Part shown: piece after piece, positions 24,601 through 32,892 of the stretch
Layout of the letters: every line of letters starts with the position of its first letter
Position numbering within the stretch: the stretch's first letter is position 1
From: Pannonibacter anstelovis
Lineage (GTDB): Bacteria > Pseudomonadota > Alphaproteobacteria > Rhizobiales > Stappiaceae
Reading direction: 5' to 3'
Assembly (NCBI RefSeq): GCF_036881715.1
Contig: NZ_JBAKBF010000006.1
Span: 1 to 64,000, forward strand
DNA: 64,000 nt
The notes under the pieces: generated by a model
The model's database searches: none
The model's input: the letters and a program-made list of their open reading frames with translations, nothing else
What the model was told of the DNA's origin: nothing
Program-made: the position numbers and the translations under genes

Positions 24601-25066
24601 AGGCCGCCAGCTCGGCCAGAGTGGCAGAGTCAATGTCTCTTGACACACGCGGCGGCACGAAGGGGCCAGTATTGAACCCAGAATCCCTCCCGCAGGTTCT
24701 TCGGAACCACACGCCCAGCGCATGACAGAACCGCAGCGCAGAAAGAGCATCGGAAGACGAACCACCTATACCGTGGGCAGCCTCGTTGCCGGCCTTTCTG
24801 ACTGCATGGAAAATGCCGGCAACATCCCTCGGCAATATCTGTTCGGCGGCAAGCCGGCGGATCAGGTCCACCTGCGTCTCCCGCGCGGCCGGATCATAAA
24901 ACCCTGCTCGCGCAGCAATCTCCTTGGCCAAAAACTCACCGAACTGGCGGCTTTTGATCAGGGACGTATTTGCATCATCTGCAAAGAAACGTTCAGCCAG
25001 CACCCCAAGACGGTGAAGTTCCGGACTGATATCCTTCAGATGTCCAAAATTTGCAGACACTGCCAA
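21659..25066 (-). CDS. hsdR: Type I restriction enzyme subunit HsdR
   Basis: This 1135-residue subunit pumps DNA and cuts it at a distance from the target when the target is unmethylated. Residues 1-125 look like a DUF4145-type domain, 150-225 is a coiled coil, and the PD-(D/E)xK nuclease shows D299 and E313-A-K315. The helicase has Walker A ATGTGKT (455-461), DEAH (561-564) and motif VI QMIGRATR. An EcoEI-type C-terminal region follows, so it most resembles the EcoAI/EcoEI (type IB) group. The probable start is the TTG at 25066, spaced well behind GGGAG; the GTG at 25060 is an alternative. It opens the hsdRMS operon. Confidence 0.95.
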   Translation of the reverse strand: MAVSANFGHLKDISPELHRLGVLAERFFADDANTSLIKSRQFGEFLAKEIAARAGFYDPAARETQVDLIRRLAAEQILPRDVAGIFHAVRKAGNEAAHGIGGSSSDALSALRFCHALGVWFRRTCGRDSGFNTGPFVPPRVSRDIDSATLAELAALRQQVQEAEAKLAAAHASAEELERARLAAQEMARQAAEESSVWEQTAMELEANQAALALRLKELQSDAAAQPQATLLAFRQAGMEAANRLELDERQTRQLIDVQLSDAGWEADSTSLRYSKGTRPEEGRNLAIAEWPTESGSADYALFCGLTCLGVIEAKREAVNVQSALSQAERYARHIRLSPEMLPGDDPWQYGIDEPFRVPFVFATNGRPFLRQWLAGSGIWYRDVRRQTNHPQAMPSWFTPKDLLEKLRMDVDAAALGLAEDSFGHGRLRPYQEKAISAVEEAIARGQREILISMATGTGKTRTAIALMYRLLKHSRFRRILFLVDRKTLGKQTSDALDTTEIDGMLNFSQIYKVSGLETRQPADEDRVQVATVQSMIARILNEPDPARRLSPGTFDCIIVDEAHRGYTLDAEMSESEAGFRNIDDYQSAYRQILDHFDAVKVALTATAALHTYEIFGHPVFHYGYRQAVVEGYLIDYLPPRRITTALAEAGIHFEGGEEVEIIDRRTGQIDLFELPDDVEHDYDLADFNRRVHSEAFNRIVCRAIATEIPPSRPGKTLIFAARDSHADDIERLLVEELQEEYGRDAIPHGMVAKITGKVERVEEKILKFKNDPQPKYVVTVDLLTTGVDVPSICNLVFVRRVKSRILYDQMIGRATRLCPNIGKEHFRIFDAVDLYAELQETSDMRPVAVKPDVSLDQLLADLENAPTEEDRNWVAGQVIVRMRARIKRMDGETQESFERVTGESPDTLLQHLASLSGRALQDWLDTHPHAISLLERRPVVQGEGMLISTHEDELLRIEEIFGRNTTPEDYITGFERFVRENMNQVPALIAVTQRPRDLTRKELSELAGLLDEQNYSESMLRAAYGRARNADIAAHIIGFVRQAALGDPLVPYATRVENAIRRIEASRSWTAKQKKWLQRIGRALKDRPVADPVMLDQDNFADKGGFQHISQEFDGALDEVLHAFNEAIWGPSAA

Positions 25067-25142
25067 TCTTGCTCCCTGCCTAGCGCATTGACTTCAATAC
25101 GATATCAGGAGTTGTGCGATCAAGCAGCAATCATTTCCCCCC

Positions 25143-25943
25143 TCACGGCCCCTCGCACAGCGCTGCCCGGCTTGTTGCCACTTGCGATGTCTCGGCGGTG
25201 TAGGCGCGCAGGCCGTGGGCGTCGAGGAGGAGGATGCGGTAGGTGGGGTTGCCGCCGGTCCACCAGGGGCATGGGTCGGCGAGGTCAGTGATGAAGCGGT
25301 GGCCGGTTGCCTGACCGGAGCTGTAGGCGATGCCGTTGGCTGCCGTGCCTGCCATGGGGATATGGATGTGGCCGAAGACGATGTGGCGCACGCCGCCCGG
25401 ATGAGCGCCGAGGCGCTGCATCAGCGCACCGTCATCATGCAGGCCGATATTTTCGAAATGGCCGATGCCGCAGTCAAACGGCGGATGATGGATGAAGACG
25501 GTGACGGGCACATCCCCTGCCCCGGCCAGCGCTTCATCGAGAAAGGCCATGCGGTCCGGACCGTAAAGCCCGCCGATCATGCCCGCTTCATGGGTGTCCA
25601 GAAACAGCAGGCGGCCATGGTCCGTATCCTTGAAGGACTGGACGAAGCCCTGCCCGTCCACCGGATGCTCCGGGAAGGCGTCGCGGAATTCCGGGCGGCG
25701 GTCGTGGTTGCCGATCAAAAGGCGCAGCTCGAAGGGCACGGGCGCTAGAATATCGCGGAGCAGCGCATAAGCTTCCGGATCGCCGTGATTGCACAGGTCA
25801 CCGGTGATGACCATCAAGTCCGCATCCCCATGACGGGCAAGAATGTCCTCGACGGCAAGGCGCAGCTGGCGCTCCGGATCGACGCCGTTCACCACAGCGC
25901 CGGGGGGCATCAGATGGGTGTCGGTGAGCTGGATGATTTTCAT
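25143..25943 (-). CDS. Metallophosphodiesterase, CpdA/GpdQ type
   Basis: This 266-residue cytoplasmic enzyme belongs to the calcineurin-like phosphoesterases. All metal-binding motifs are present: D8-T-H10, G48-D49, G78-N-H-D81, the HH pair (152-153) and GHIH (191-194). Relatives include CpdA, which cleaves cyclic AMP, and GpdQ, which cleaves glycerophosphodiesters. The ATG at 25943 is preceded by AGGA and matches the family N-terminus MKIIQLTDTH. It follows the ABC importer genes on the same strand with a terminator between, so the likely substrate is a glycerophosphodiester brought in by that importer; a cyclic-nucleotide role cannot be excluded. Confidence 0.9.
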   Translation of the reverse strand: MKIIQLTDTHLMPPGAVVNGVDPERQLRLAVEDILARHGDADLMVITGDLCNHGDPEAYALLRDILAPVPFELRLLIGNHDRRPEFRDAFPEHPVDGQGFVQSFKDTDHGRLLFLDTHEAGMIGGLYGPDRMAFLDEALAGAGDVPVTVFIHHPPFDCGIGHFENIGLHDDGALMQRLGAHPGGVRHIVFGHIHIPMAGTAANGIAYSSGQATGHRFITDLADPCPWWTGGNPTYRILLLDAHGLRAYTAETSQVATSRAALCEGP

Positions 25944-25980
25944 GGAAACGATCCTGAAAGGGTATGCAAGGGGCAAGAAA

Positions 25981-26009
25981 AGGCTGCGGGAAGCAGGCCC
26001 CCGCAGCCT
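25981..26009 (-). terminator. Terminator between importer and phosphodiesterase genes
   Basis: On the minus strand AGGCTGCGGG and CCCGCAGCCT form a perfect 10-bp stem with a 9-base loop, followed by TTTCTT. A second hairpin (arms CCCGGCTG at 26029-26036 and CAGCCGGG at 26051-26058) lies just before it. Confidence 0.75.
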
Positions 26010-26066
26010 CAACGGTCAATTGGCTGAGCCCGGCTGCCGCAAGAGGCAGACAGCCGGGGGAAAGCA

Positions 26067-27359
26067 TTACTTCATCAAGGCGTTGGTCTGTTCAACCACC
26101 TGCTTCAGGCCGTCTTCCGGCGTCAGCTCGCCGCGCATGACGGCGCCGATGATGTCGCGCTGGGTGCGCCAGATACGGACGGAATCGCCGCCCGGATAAC
26201 CGGCCCAGGGCATGGAACGGTCGGCCTGCAGGGAAGCGGTCTTCACGTTCGGCTTCTCGGCATAGTAAGGGGCGAGATAGTCCGGGCCGGTGGCCAGTTT
26301 GTTGGTCGGCAGATAGCCGGTGATGCGCACGATGGTGTTCTGCGCCTGCGGGCCGGTGATCCACTTCAGATACTTCCAGGCCGCATCCTGCTTGGCGTTG
26401 TCCTGCGTCAGGATCACGGCAGAGTTGCCGCCCGTCGGCACGCCGCCGGTGTCCTTGTTGTCCAGCGGGAAGGTGGCGGTCTTCAGCGTGAAGCGGTCAC
26501 CCACCAGGCCTTCGATGGTCTGCACGTGGGCGGGCGTGGAGAAGATGAAGCCAGTGAGGCCTGCACCGAACTGCTGGCGCGACTGGTCCCAGTCCAGGAG
26601 GTTCTGGCCGCCTTCAGTGACGAAACGGCGGGTCAGCTTCAGGGCGTTGAGGCCAATTTCGTTGTCGAAGGCAACGGTCTTGGTTTCCGCATCAACCAGA
26701 CGGCCGCCCTGCTGGAAGATCAGCGCCTGCCACAGCCAGTCATCCGGCCAGCCGTTGATGTCATAGCCCATGCCGGCAATCTTGGGGTCAAGGGCATGGA
26801 TCTTCGCGGCCAGTTCGATCAGGCCCTCGAAGGTGGTGGGCATCTTGTCCGGGTCGCCACCCGCCTTCTTCACCAGATCCGCGTTGATATACATGATCGG
26901 CGAGGAGGCGTTGACCGGCAGGCCGTACTGCTTGCCATCGATCTGACCGAGAGCGGCCATCTTCGGGCTGTAGTTGGCATCCAGGAACGCCTGACCGCCT
27001 TCGGCTTCGATGAAGGGCGACAGATCGGTGATCTGGTTGCGCGGGGCAAGCGTGTGAACGAGTTCCGCCGTCAGGTTATAGCCGGAGAAATAGACATCCG
27101 GCAGGTTGCCCGTCACGGCAGCGCGCAGCACCTGCTGCTGGCCTTCGTTGTAGCCGGCGGCGGGGGCAAGGAAGTTGATCTTGATGTCCGGGTTGTTCTT
27201 CATGAACTCATCGGCCAGCGGCTGATGGAACTTGGTGAAGCCCGGCAGGTTGTAGAGCACGTCCAGCGTGATCTGATCGGCGAAGGCAGGCTTTCCAAGC
27301 CCGGCCATGGCAAGGCCGAGGGCAAGACCGCCAATGGCGGTGCGGCGGGTGATCTTCAT
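26067..27359 (-). CDS. ABC transporter substrate-binding protein, UgpB-like
   Basis: This 430-residue binding protein belongs to extracellular family 1 and captures the substrate in the periplasm. The signal sequence MKITRRTAIGGLALGLAMAG has a twin-arginine pattern, suggesting Tat export. Features such as AAGYNEGQQQVLRAAVTGNLPDV and the WPDDWLWQ region are reminiscent of glycerol-3-phosphate binders (UgpB). The ATG at 27359 has GGAGA 5 bases upstream; an open extension of 34 codons is unlikely. It is the fourth gene after the ATPase and two permeases, with a terminator behind it. The phosphodiesterase downstream favours glycerol-3-phosphate or glycerophosphodiesters as substrate; a sugar is the alternative. 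Confidence 0.88.
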   Translation of the reverse strand: MKITRRTAIGGLALGLAMAGLGKPAFADQITLDVLYNLPGFTKFHQPLADEFMKNNPDIKINFLAPAAGYNEGQQQVLRAAVTGNLPDVYFSGYNLTAELVHTLAPRNQITDLSPFIEAEGGQAFLDANYSPKMAALGQIDGKQYGLPVNASSPIMYINADLVKKAGGDPDKMPTTFEGLIELAAKIHALDPKIAGMGYDINGWPDDWLWQALIFQQGGRLVDAETKTVAFDNEIGLNALKLTRRFVTEGGQNLLDWDQSRQQFGAGLTGFIFSTPAHVQTIEGLVGDRFTLKTATFPLDNKDTGGVPTGGNSAVILTQDNAKQDAAWKYLKWITGPQAQNTIVRITGYLPTNKLATGPDYLAPYYAEKPNVKTASLQADRSMPWAGYPGGDSVRIWRTQRDIIGAVMRGELTPEDGLKQVVEQTNALMK

Positions 27360-27400
27360 GACAGTCTCCGGATGCGGTTGGGAGGAGGAGAAAGGCCGGG

Positions 27401-28222
27401 TCATTTGACACCGGTCATGGTGATGCCCGCGATGAAATGGCGGCGGGCAAGGAGGAAGCACAGCACCATGGGTGCGGTGATGAGAGTGGCACCGGCCATC
27501 AACGCGCCATAGTTGGCGCCCGTCTCCGCATCGGCGAAGAACAGCATGCCGAGCGGCGGAGGGGCGAGATTGACGTCCGTGACGACGATCATCGGCCAGT
27601 AGAGGTCATTCCAGTGGGCGACCACGGAAAAGACCGAGAAGGCGGCAAGCGAGGGCAGCGAGCCGCGGAGCACCAGACCCCAGCAGATTTCCATCTCCGA
27701 AAAGCCATCCATGCGGGCGGCCTCGATGATTTCGTCCGGATAGCTGCGGAAAGACTGATGAAACAGGAAGATGGCGAAGACCGACAGGAAGAACGGCAGC
27801 ATCATCGCCACATAGGTGTTGAGCATCTTGGTCCAGGCGAGCCCGACGAACAGCGGCAGGGCCAGCGCCTGCATGGGCACGCAGAGCGCCGCAATGACGA
27901 GGCCAAGCAGCAGGCGGCGGCCCGGAAAGCGAAGCTTGGCCAGCGCATAGGCCGCAGGCACGGCCGTCAGGATCTGCACGATCAGGATACCGCCGCAGAC
28001 GATGGCGCCATTCAGCATGAAGCGCGCCATGGGCACCTGGCTGGCGGCGCGGGAATAGTTCTCCGCCCCGTCGAACTGGTCCGGAAATGGCCAGAGCGAG
28101 ACATTGAATATCTCCGCAGGCGGGCGGATGGAGGTCAGCAGCATCCAGTAGAACGGCAGCAGCATGAAGGCTGCGCCAAGGGCCAGAACCAGATGCGGGG
28201 CAAGGCGGCGAAGGGCGGCCAT
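27401..28222 (-). CDS. ABC transporter permease, UgpE/MalG type
   Basis: This 273-residue inner-membrane permease has six predicted membrane segments and the EAA loop EIIEAARMDGFSEMEICWGLVLRGSLP, through which it contacts the ATPase. The C-terminal end lacks the MalG extension, as in UgpE. Its start overlaps the stop of the first permease gene as TGATG, so they are translationally coupled. With the neighbouring permease it forms the channel for the importer. The family is certain; the substrate is inferred only from neighbours. Confidence 0.92.
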   Translation of the reverse strand: MAALRRLAPHLVLALGAAFMLLPFYWMLLTSIRPPAEIFNVSLWPFPDQFDGAENYSRAASQVPMARFMLNGAIVCGGILIVQILTAVPAAYALAKLRFPGRRLLLGLVIAALCVPMQALALPLFVGLAWTKMLNTYVAMMLPFFLSVFAIFLFHQSFRSYPDEIIEAARMDGFSEMEICWGLVLRGSLPSLAAFSVFSVVAHWNDLYWPMIVVTDVNLAPPPLGMLFFADAETGANYGALMAGATLITAPMVLCFLLARRHFIAGITMTGVK

Positions 28223-29154
28223 CAGTAATGCACCTTCCGGTCCATGTGCACCGTCTGCCCGATGGACAGCACCAGCACGATTGCAAGGAAGATCAGCGTC
28301 AGCGCGGCGGCGTAGCCCGTGTTGGAATATTCGAAGCCTTCGAGATAGAGCGCGAAGAGCAGCGTCTCGGAGCCGAAGCGCCCCTTGGTCAGCACGGCCA
28401 CCGTCTCGAACACCTTGAAGGCGGAGATGGAGGTGGTGACCACGACGAAGAGCGTGGTCGGGCCAAGCATCGGCCAGGTGACCGTCAGGAACCGGTCCAT
28501 CGGCGAGCGGGCGCCGTCCAGCCTTGCGGCCTCGTAAAGGTCCTGCGGAATGGCTGTGAGACCGGCCAGAAACAGCACCATGTTGAAGCCCAGCACCTGC
28601 CAGATGCCGATGATCGCCATGGAAGGGATCAGGAGAGCCGGATCGGAGAGGAAGGAGACAGGCTCAAAGCCCAGCCACTTGATGGCGGCATTCACCGGGC
28701 CGATGGAAGGGTGCAGCAGGAACTGCCAGACAGTGGCCATGGCGACGAGCGTGGCCGTGACGGGCAGGAAATAGGCGACTTCCCAGAAGCTGCGGCTGCG
28801 CTTTCGGGCATTGACCAGCAGCGCCGCGCCAAGCCCAAGACCAACGCCGAAGGGAATGACCAGGGCCGCATAAAGCACTGTATTCCACAGTGCCCGCATG
28901 AACACAGGATCGGAGAAGGCCTGCGCGAAGTTATCAAGGCCAATGAAACGGAAGGACAGCGCGCCGAGCTGATAATCGGTGACGGAAAACCCGGCAAGGA
29001 TGATGACGGGCAGAATGTAGATGCCAAGCAGCAGCAGGCTGGCGGGCGCGGCAAACATCAGCCCCCGCGTCATCATGCGCCGCTCCATGCGCGAACGGTG
29101 GCGCGGCAGGGGCGCGGCCTCTCCGCTCTCAAGGCCGAGGCTGGTCACGCTCAT
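28222..29154 (-). CDS. ABC transporter permease, UgpA/MalF type
   Basis: This 310-residue permease has six membrane segments and an EAA loop (DLYEAARLDGARSPMDRFLTV). A basic N-terminal extension of about 30 residues precedes the first membrane segment. The ATG at 29154 overlaps the ATPase stop (ATGA), so translation is coupled. It pairs with the downstream permease. Confidence 0.92.
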   Translation of the reverse strand: MSVTSLGLESGEAAPLPRHRSRMERRMMTRGLMFAAPASLLLLGIYILPVIILAGFSVTDYQLGALSFRFIGLDNFAQAFSDPVFMRALWNTVLYAALVIPFGVGLGLGAALLVNARKRSRSFWEVAYFLPVTATLVAMATVWQFLLHPSIGPVNAAIKWLGFEPVSFLSDPALLIPSMAIIGIWQVLGFNMVLFLAGLTAIPQDLYEAARLDGARSPMDRFLTVTWPMLGPTTLFVVVTTSISAFKVFETVAVLTKGRFGSETLLFALYLEGFEYSNTGYAAALTLIFLAIVLVLSIGQTVHMDRKVHY

Positions 29155-30296
29155 GCAGCCGCCCTCCCCGCAGTTGCGGCTTCCCGGCGCAGGCCATCGG
29201 CGCCGAAGACATGCAACCGCTCAGGTGAAAATGCGAGGTTCAGCGTGCCTTCCGGCGAGACAGACAGAGGCTCGGCGGCAGACTGGCGGAAGGTCAGGAT
29301 GAGATCGTCATGGCCAGCAAGCGCGCAGCTGACATAGCGGTCTGCCCCGTGCATTTCAGCGCGCAGAACGCGCACGGCAAGCCCCTCGGAGGCAGGTGCC
29401 AGATCTTCGGGCCGCAGGCCGATGGTGGCGGTTTCGGCCCCTTGTGCGGCGACCTGTACGCCCAGATCCAGCCCCAGCGCATGCACACGGCCTTCAGCGT
29501 TGATTTCGGCTGGTAGAAGGTTGATCGCCGGCATGCCGATGAAGCGGGCGACGGTCAGCGTCGCCGGACGGCGGTAGAGTTCGTCCGGCGTGCCCAGCTG
29601 TTCGATCCGCCCTTCCGACATCAGCGCGATGCGGTCCGACATGGTCATGGCTTCGATCTGGTCATGGGTCACATAGATGAAGGTCGCCCCCAGCCGCCGG
29701 TGCAAGGCAGCCAGTTCCTCGCGCATATGGGCGCGCAGCTTGGCGTCGAGGTTCGACAGCGGCTCATCCATCAGGAAGGCGGCCGGAGAGCGCACCAGCG
29801 CCCGGGCAAGCGCCACACGCTGGCGCTGACCACCGGAAAGCTGGGCGGGCTTGCGGTCCAGCAGATGACCGATCTGCAGGGTTTCGGCCGCGTCCTCGAC
29901 AGCGGCAGAAATTCCGGCGAGCTTTGCCCTGGGCGCCATCAGCCCCCCCACCAGCGGCAGGCGGGCGGAAGCGGGCAGACGGCGCATCCGCAAGGGGGTG
30001 GCAATGTTCTGCCGCACGCTCATGTGCGGATAAAGCGCGTAGGACTGAAACACCATGGCAAGGTTGCGGCTGCTCGGGTCCATGCCGGTCACATCCGAGC
30101 CGCCGATCGTGACCTTGCCCTGATCCGGCGTTTCCAGCCCGGCGATGACCCGCAGCAGCGTGGATTTGCCACAGCCGGAGGAGCCGACCAGCGAGAGAAA
30201 TTCACCCGGGCGGATAGACAGATCAATGCCCTTGAGCACGCTTTCGCTGCCAAAGGTCTTGCGGATTCCGGAAAGTTCGACTGCTTGCGGCGACAT
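29151..30296 (-). CDS. ABC transporter ATP-binding protein, UgpC/MsmX type
   Basis: This 381-residue ATPase powers the importer from the cytoplasmic side. Walker A GSSGCGKST, signature LSGGQRQRVALARAL, Walker B FLMDEPLSNLD and switch H (THDQ) are intact. A C-terminal TOBE domain of about 120 residues marks the carbohydrate/glycerol-phosphate (CUT1) class. It is the first gene of the operon, transcribed away from the caspase operon. A possible Pho-box half-site lies about 40 bases upstream of its start. Confidence 0.94.
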   Translation of the reverse strand: MSPQAVELSGIRKTFGSESVLKGIDLSIRPGEFLSLVGSSGCGKSTLLRVIAGLETPDQGKVTIGGSDVTGMDPSSRNLAMVFQSYALYPHMSVRQNIATPLRMRRLPASARLPLVGGLMAPRAKLAGISAAVEDAAETLQIGHLLDRKPAQLSGGQRQRVALARALVRSPAAFLMDEPLSNLDAKLRAHMREELAALHRRLGATFIYVTHDQIEAMTMSDRIALMSEGRIEQLGTPDELYRRPATLTVARFIGMPAINLLPAEINAEGRVHALGLDLGVQVAAQGAETATIGLRPEDLAPASEGLAVRVLRAEMHGADRYVSCALAGHDDLILTFRQSAAEPLSVSPEGTLNLAFSPERLHVFGADGLRREAATAGRAAA

Positions 30297-30669
30297 CCTG
30301 CGCTCCTTGTTCAGGGGCGCATATGCAAGTCTCCGTATGACAGATTGACGAAGCCTTGCTGACCTTTTGATGACTTAAGCAAATTTAAGCAGGGATCTTA
30401 TCCTTGTGTAAGCAGGAGTGATCATGAATATAAGCCAACCTTATATCTCCACTCACCTTGGATTGCTTGCTTAGTCGGCGAAAAAACCATCGATCATTTC
30501 CACTCAATTGACAGCGGGAACCCGCAAGGGCGTGACAGGCAACACAGCGGAAGAGGCAATTTGCAGTAAGCTATCTTCCCGCAGGTTGCTTTCACCGCGT
30601 GCTGGGGATTATCCAGAGCGTCAGAAGCACGGACACCATTTCGAACGCCGGCACGGGCAAGGACAAGGC
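30297..30669. other. Divergent promoter region of importer and caspase operons
   Basis: This 373-base gap is AT-rich around 30365-30500 and should carry both promoters. I see no supported gene in it; the caspase frame is open upstream of 30670 but those codons are not signal-peptide-like. Confidence 0.55.
30337..30377 (-). promoter_or_regulatory. Candidate Pho-box region
   Basis: On the minus strand a perfect CTGTCAT (plus 30337-30343) is accompanied by further GTCA units upstream, two of which are 11 bases apart, as in PhoB direct repeats. Only one unit is a full match, so this is a weak prediction. Confidence 0.22.
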
Positions 30670-32892
30670 ATGACACAGGCTGACAGCGCGTTGCAGAAGA
30701 TGGCCGAAGCCCCTCGCAGGGCCGCCCTTGCAATGTTGGGGACCGCCCTGCTCTGTCTCATGCTGCTGGTCGCGATGGTTCCGGCACGTGCGGAGGGCAC
30801 GGCTAGCCGCCTCGCGCTGGTGATCGGCAATGCCGCCTATGACAGCGCTGCCCTGCCTGCCCTGAAGAACCCGGCCAATGATGCGGCGCTGATTTCGGGC
30901 AGCCTCAAGGCCGCGGGTTTTGACGTGACGCTGGTGATGGACGCGGACCTGCGCGCCATGAAGGCTGCCGTGCGCGACTTCACCGCAAGGCTCAAGGCCG
31001 CCCCCTCCGGCACGCTGGCGGCGGTCTATTACTCCGGCCACGGCTTTGCAGCCGGCGGGCGCAATTATCTGGCCCCGCTTGGTGCGGACCTGCGCGAGGA
31101 AGTGGATGCGGAGTTCGAGGCGCTGCCGGTGGACTGGGTTCTGGCGGCGGTGGAAGAAGCCCATGACGGGCCGAACATCATCATTCTCGATGCCTGCCGA
31201 AACACGGCGCTGAGCCGGTCGGCAGGCGGCAGCGCAGGAGGGCTGACACTGCTGACGGGCACACCGCGCGGCAGTTTCATTTCCTTTGCAACGGCACCCG
31301 GCAGCACGGCAACCGATGGCGAGGGGCTCAACAGCCCCTATTCGGCAGCCATCGCACGGGAAATCCTGGTGCCGGGCGCCAGCATCGAAACCGTGTTCAA
31401 GCGGGTGCGGCAGGATGTGGTGACGGCGACGGATGGGGCACAGGTGCCCTGGGACCATTCGTCCCTCACCACCGACATCATCCTGACGCCTGCTGCAGAC
31501 AGCGGGCAAGCTGAGGGTGCCAGTCCTGCCCCTGCGGCCACCGCCGAGGCGCTGCAGCAGGAACTGGTGTTCTGGAACGGGGTGAAGGACAGCCGCACCG
31601 CCGCCGACTATGAAGCCTATCTGGAGCGCTTTCCCGCTGGCGCCTTTGCCGAACTGGCGCGCATGCGCCTTGCCAGCCTGCCTGCGGCGGATACCGGGCA
31701 GATCGAACAGCTTTTTGCTGCCCTGCAAAGCCGCTCGCTGCTAGTGGAAAATCCGCAGCGCCCGCATGAGTTCTATGCCAATGCGCGCCTGCGGGAGCTG
31801 AAGGGCGACTATCCGGGCGCAAGGGCCGATTACCTGAAGTTCTTTGCCTTCGGCGAGCCGCAGATCGATCCTCACTTACGCTTTCAGGCGGTGCTGAAGG
31901 TGCAGGAGGGACGCGCCGGAGCGCGGGAGGTCTACCGCTCCCTGTCGGCCGGGCGGCGCGATCCGGCAACGCTGTTTGCTGCGATCCTGCTGGAAGAACG
32001 GGACGAGCGGGTGCGCCGTCTGGACAGCTTCATCGAGGCCTATCCAGACTTCGGCCCTGCCCTCTACGAACTCAGCCTTGATTATTCGCAGAGCCGCCTC
32101 GGCCAGCAATCGCTGGCCGACAAGACGAAGGAGAAGGACCTGCTGAGCAGGTTCGTTCAGGCGGCGGATGAAGGCAAGGTGCTGCGCTACTTCATCGACC
32201 AGCAGATGGCCGCCAGCTGGCTGGAGGATGCCCGCAGCCGCCTTGCCGCACTTTCGGCGATGAGCGATGCGGCCATGTCCAATCCGCTGCAGCTTTCCGC
32301 CACACGCAGCAATCAGGGCTGGCTGATGACACTCTCCATCGCCGACAGGGCACGGGAAATTTTCGTGCGCCTGCCGGGCGGGGAGTTCCGTTCCACTGGC
32401 GTCATGAGCGGGGCGATGGACCCGGCGACCGGTCAGCCCCTGCCCTATCCCGGCTTCGAGCTGCCGGGCTCGGCGGCGGCCATGGACATCGAGGTGCAAT
32501 ATACCAATCTGCGCGGCGAGACGCAGGGGCCCTATACGCTGCGTTTCGATCCGGATACGGCGCTGATTGCAGGACAGAAGGACATTCTGGAGCGTTTCTG
32601 GAACAGCTGGGTTTCCTTCGGCGGCACCGGTGACAGGCTCGCCTATTTCACCCATCTGATCAGCTACCGCTGTGCCTTGTCCAGCGTGCGCTACGGCATC
32701 AACAAGGATGAGCCGGATACCGCTTTCGAAACAGGCCCCTGTGACCCGGACAATCCTCATGCCGTGCCCAGCTCCGGGCCGGGGTCGGATGTCTATATGA
32801 AGGTGCCGCGCAGCACGTCCTACATCACCGTGCAACTGACCTACAAGGACGGCAGCCGCTCGGACGTGCGCCGCTTCGACGTGCCCAGATGA
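30670..32892 (+). CDS. Periplasmic caspase-family (metacaspase-like) protein
   Basis: This 740-residue protein has an N-terminal membrane/signal segment (about 18-42) and a caspase p20-like domain from about 45 to 300. The catalytic pair is visible: His124 in YYSGHG and Cys176 in ILDACRNT. The rest contains a DYEAYLERFPAGAFAELARMRL-type helical motif near residue 325 and a long C-terminal region of unknown fold. Caspase-like proteases of this group usually cut after basic residues. The ATG at 30670 follows AAGGAC; upstream codons are not signal-like. Its stop overlaps the start of the CHASE2 cyclase gene (ATGA), so it is the first gene of a coupled operon. The substrate is unknown. Confidence 0.9.
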   Translation: MTQADSALQKMAEAPRRAALAMLGTALLCLMLLVAMVPARAEGTASRLALVIGNAAYDSAALPALKNPANDAALISGSLKAAGFDVTLVMDADLRAMKAAVRDFTARLKAAPSGTLAAVYYSGHGFAAGGRNYLAPLGADLREEVDAEFEALPVDWVLAAVEEAHDGPNIIILDACRNTALSRSAGGSAGGLTLLTGTPRGSFISFATAPGSTATDGEGLNSPYSAAIAREILVPGASIETVFKRVRQDVVTATDGAQVPWDHSSLTTDIILTPAADSGQAEGASPAPAATAEALQQELVFWNGVKDSRTAADYEAYLERFPAGAFAELARMRLASLPAADTGQIEQLFAALQSRSLLVENPQRPHEFYANARLRELKGDYPGARADYLKFFAFGEPQIDPHLRFQAVLKVQEGRAGAREVYRSLSAGRRDPATLFAAILLEERDERVRRLDSFIEAYPDFGPALYELSLDYSQSRLGQQSLADKTKEKDLLSRFVQAADEGKVLRYFIDQQMAASWLEDARSRLAALSAMSDAAMSNPLQLSATRSNQGWLMTLSIADRAREIFVRLPGGEFRSTGVMSGAMDPATGQPLPYPGFELPGSAAAMDIEVQYTNLRGETQGPYTLRFDPDTALIAGQKDILERFWNSWVSFGGTGDRLAYFTHLISYRCALSSVRYGINKDEPDTAFETGPCDPDNPHAVPSSGPGSDVYMKVPRSTSYITVQLTYKDGSRSDVRRFDVPR

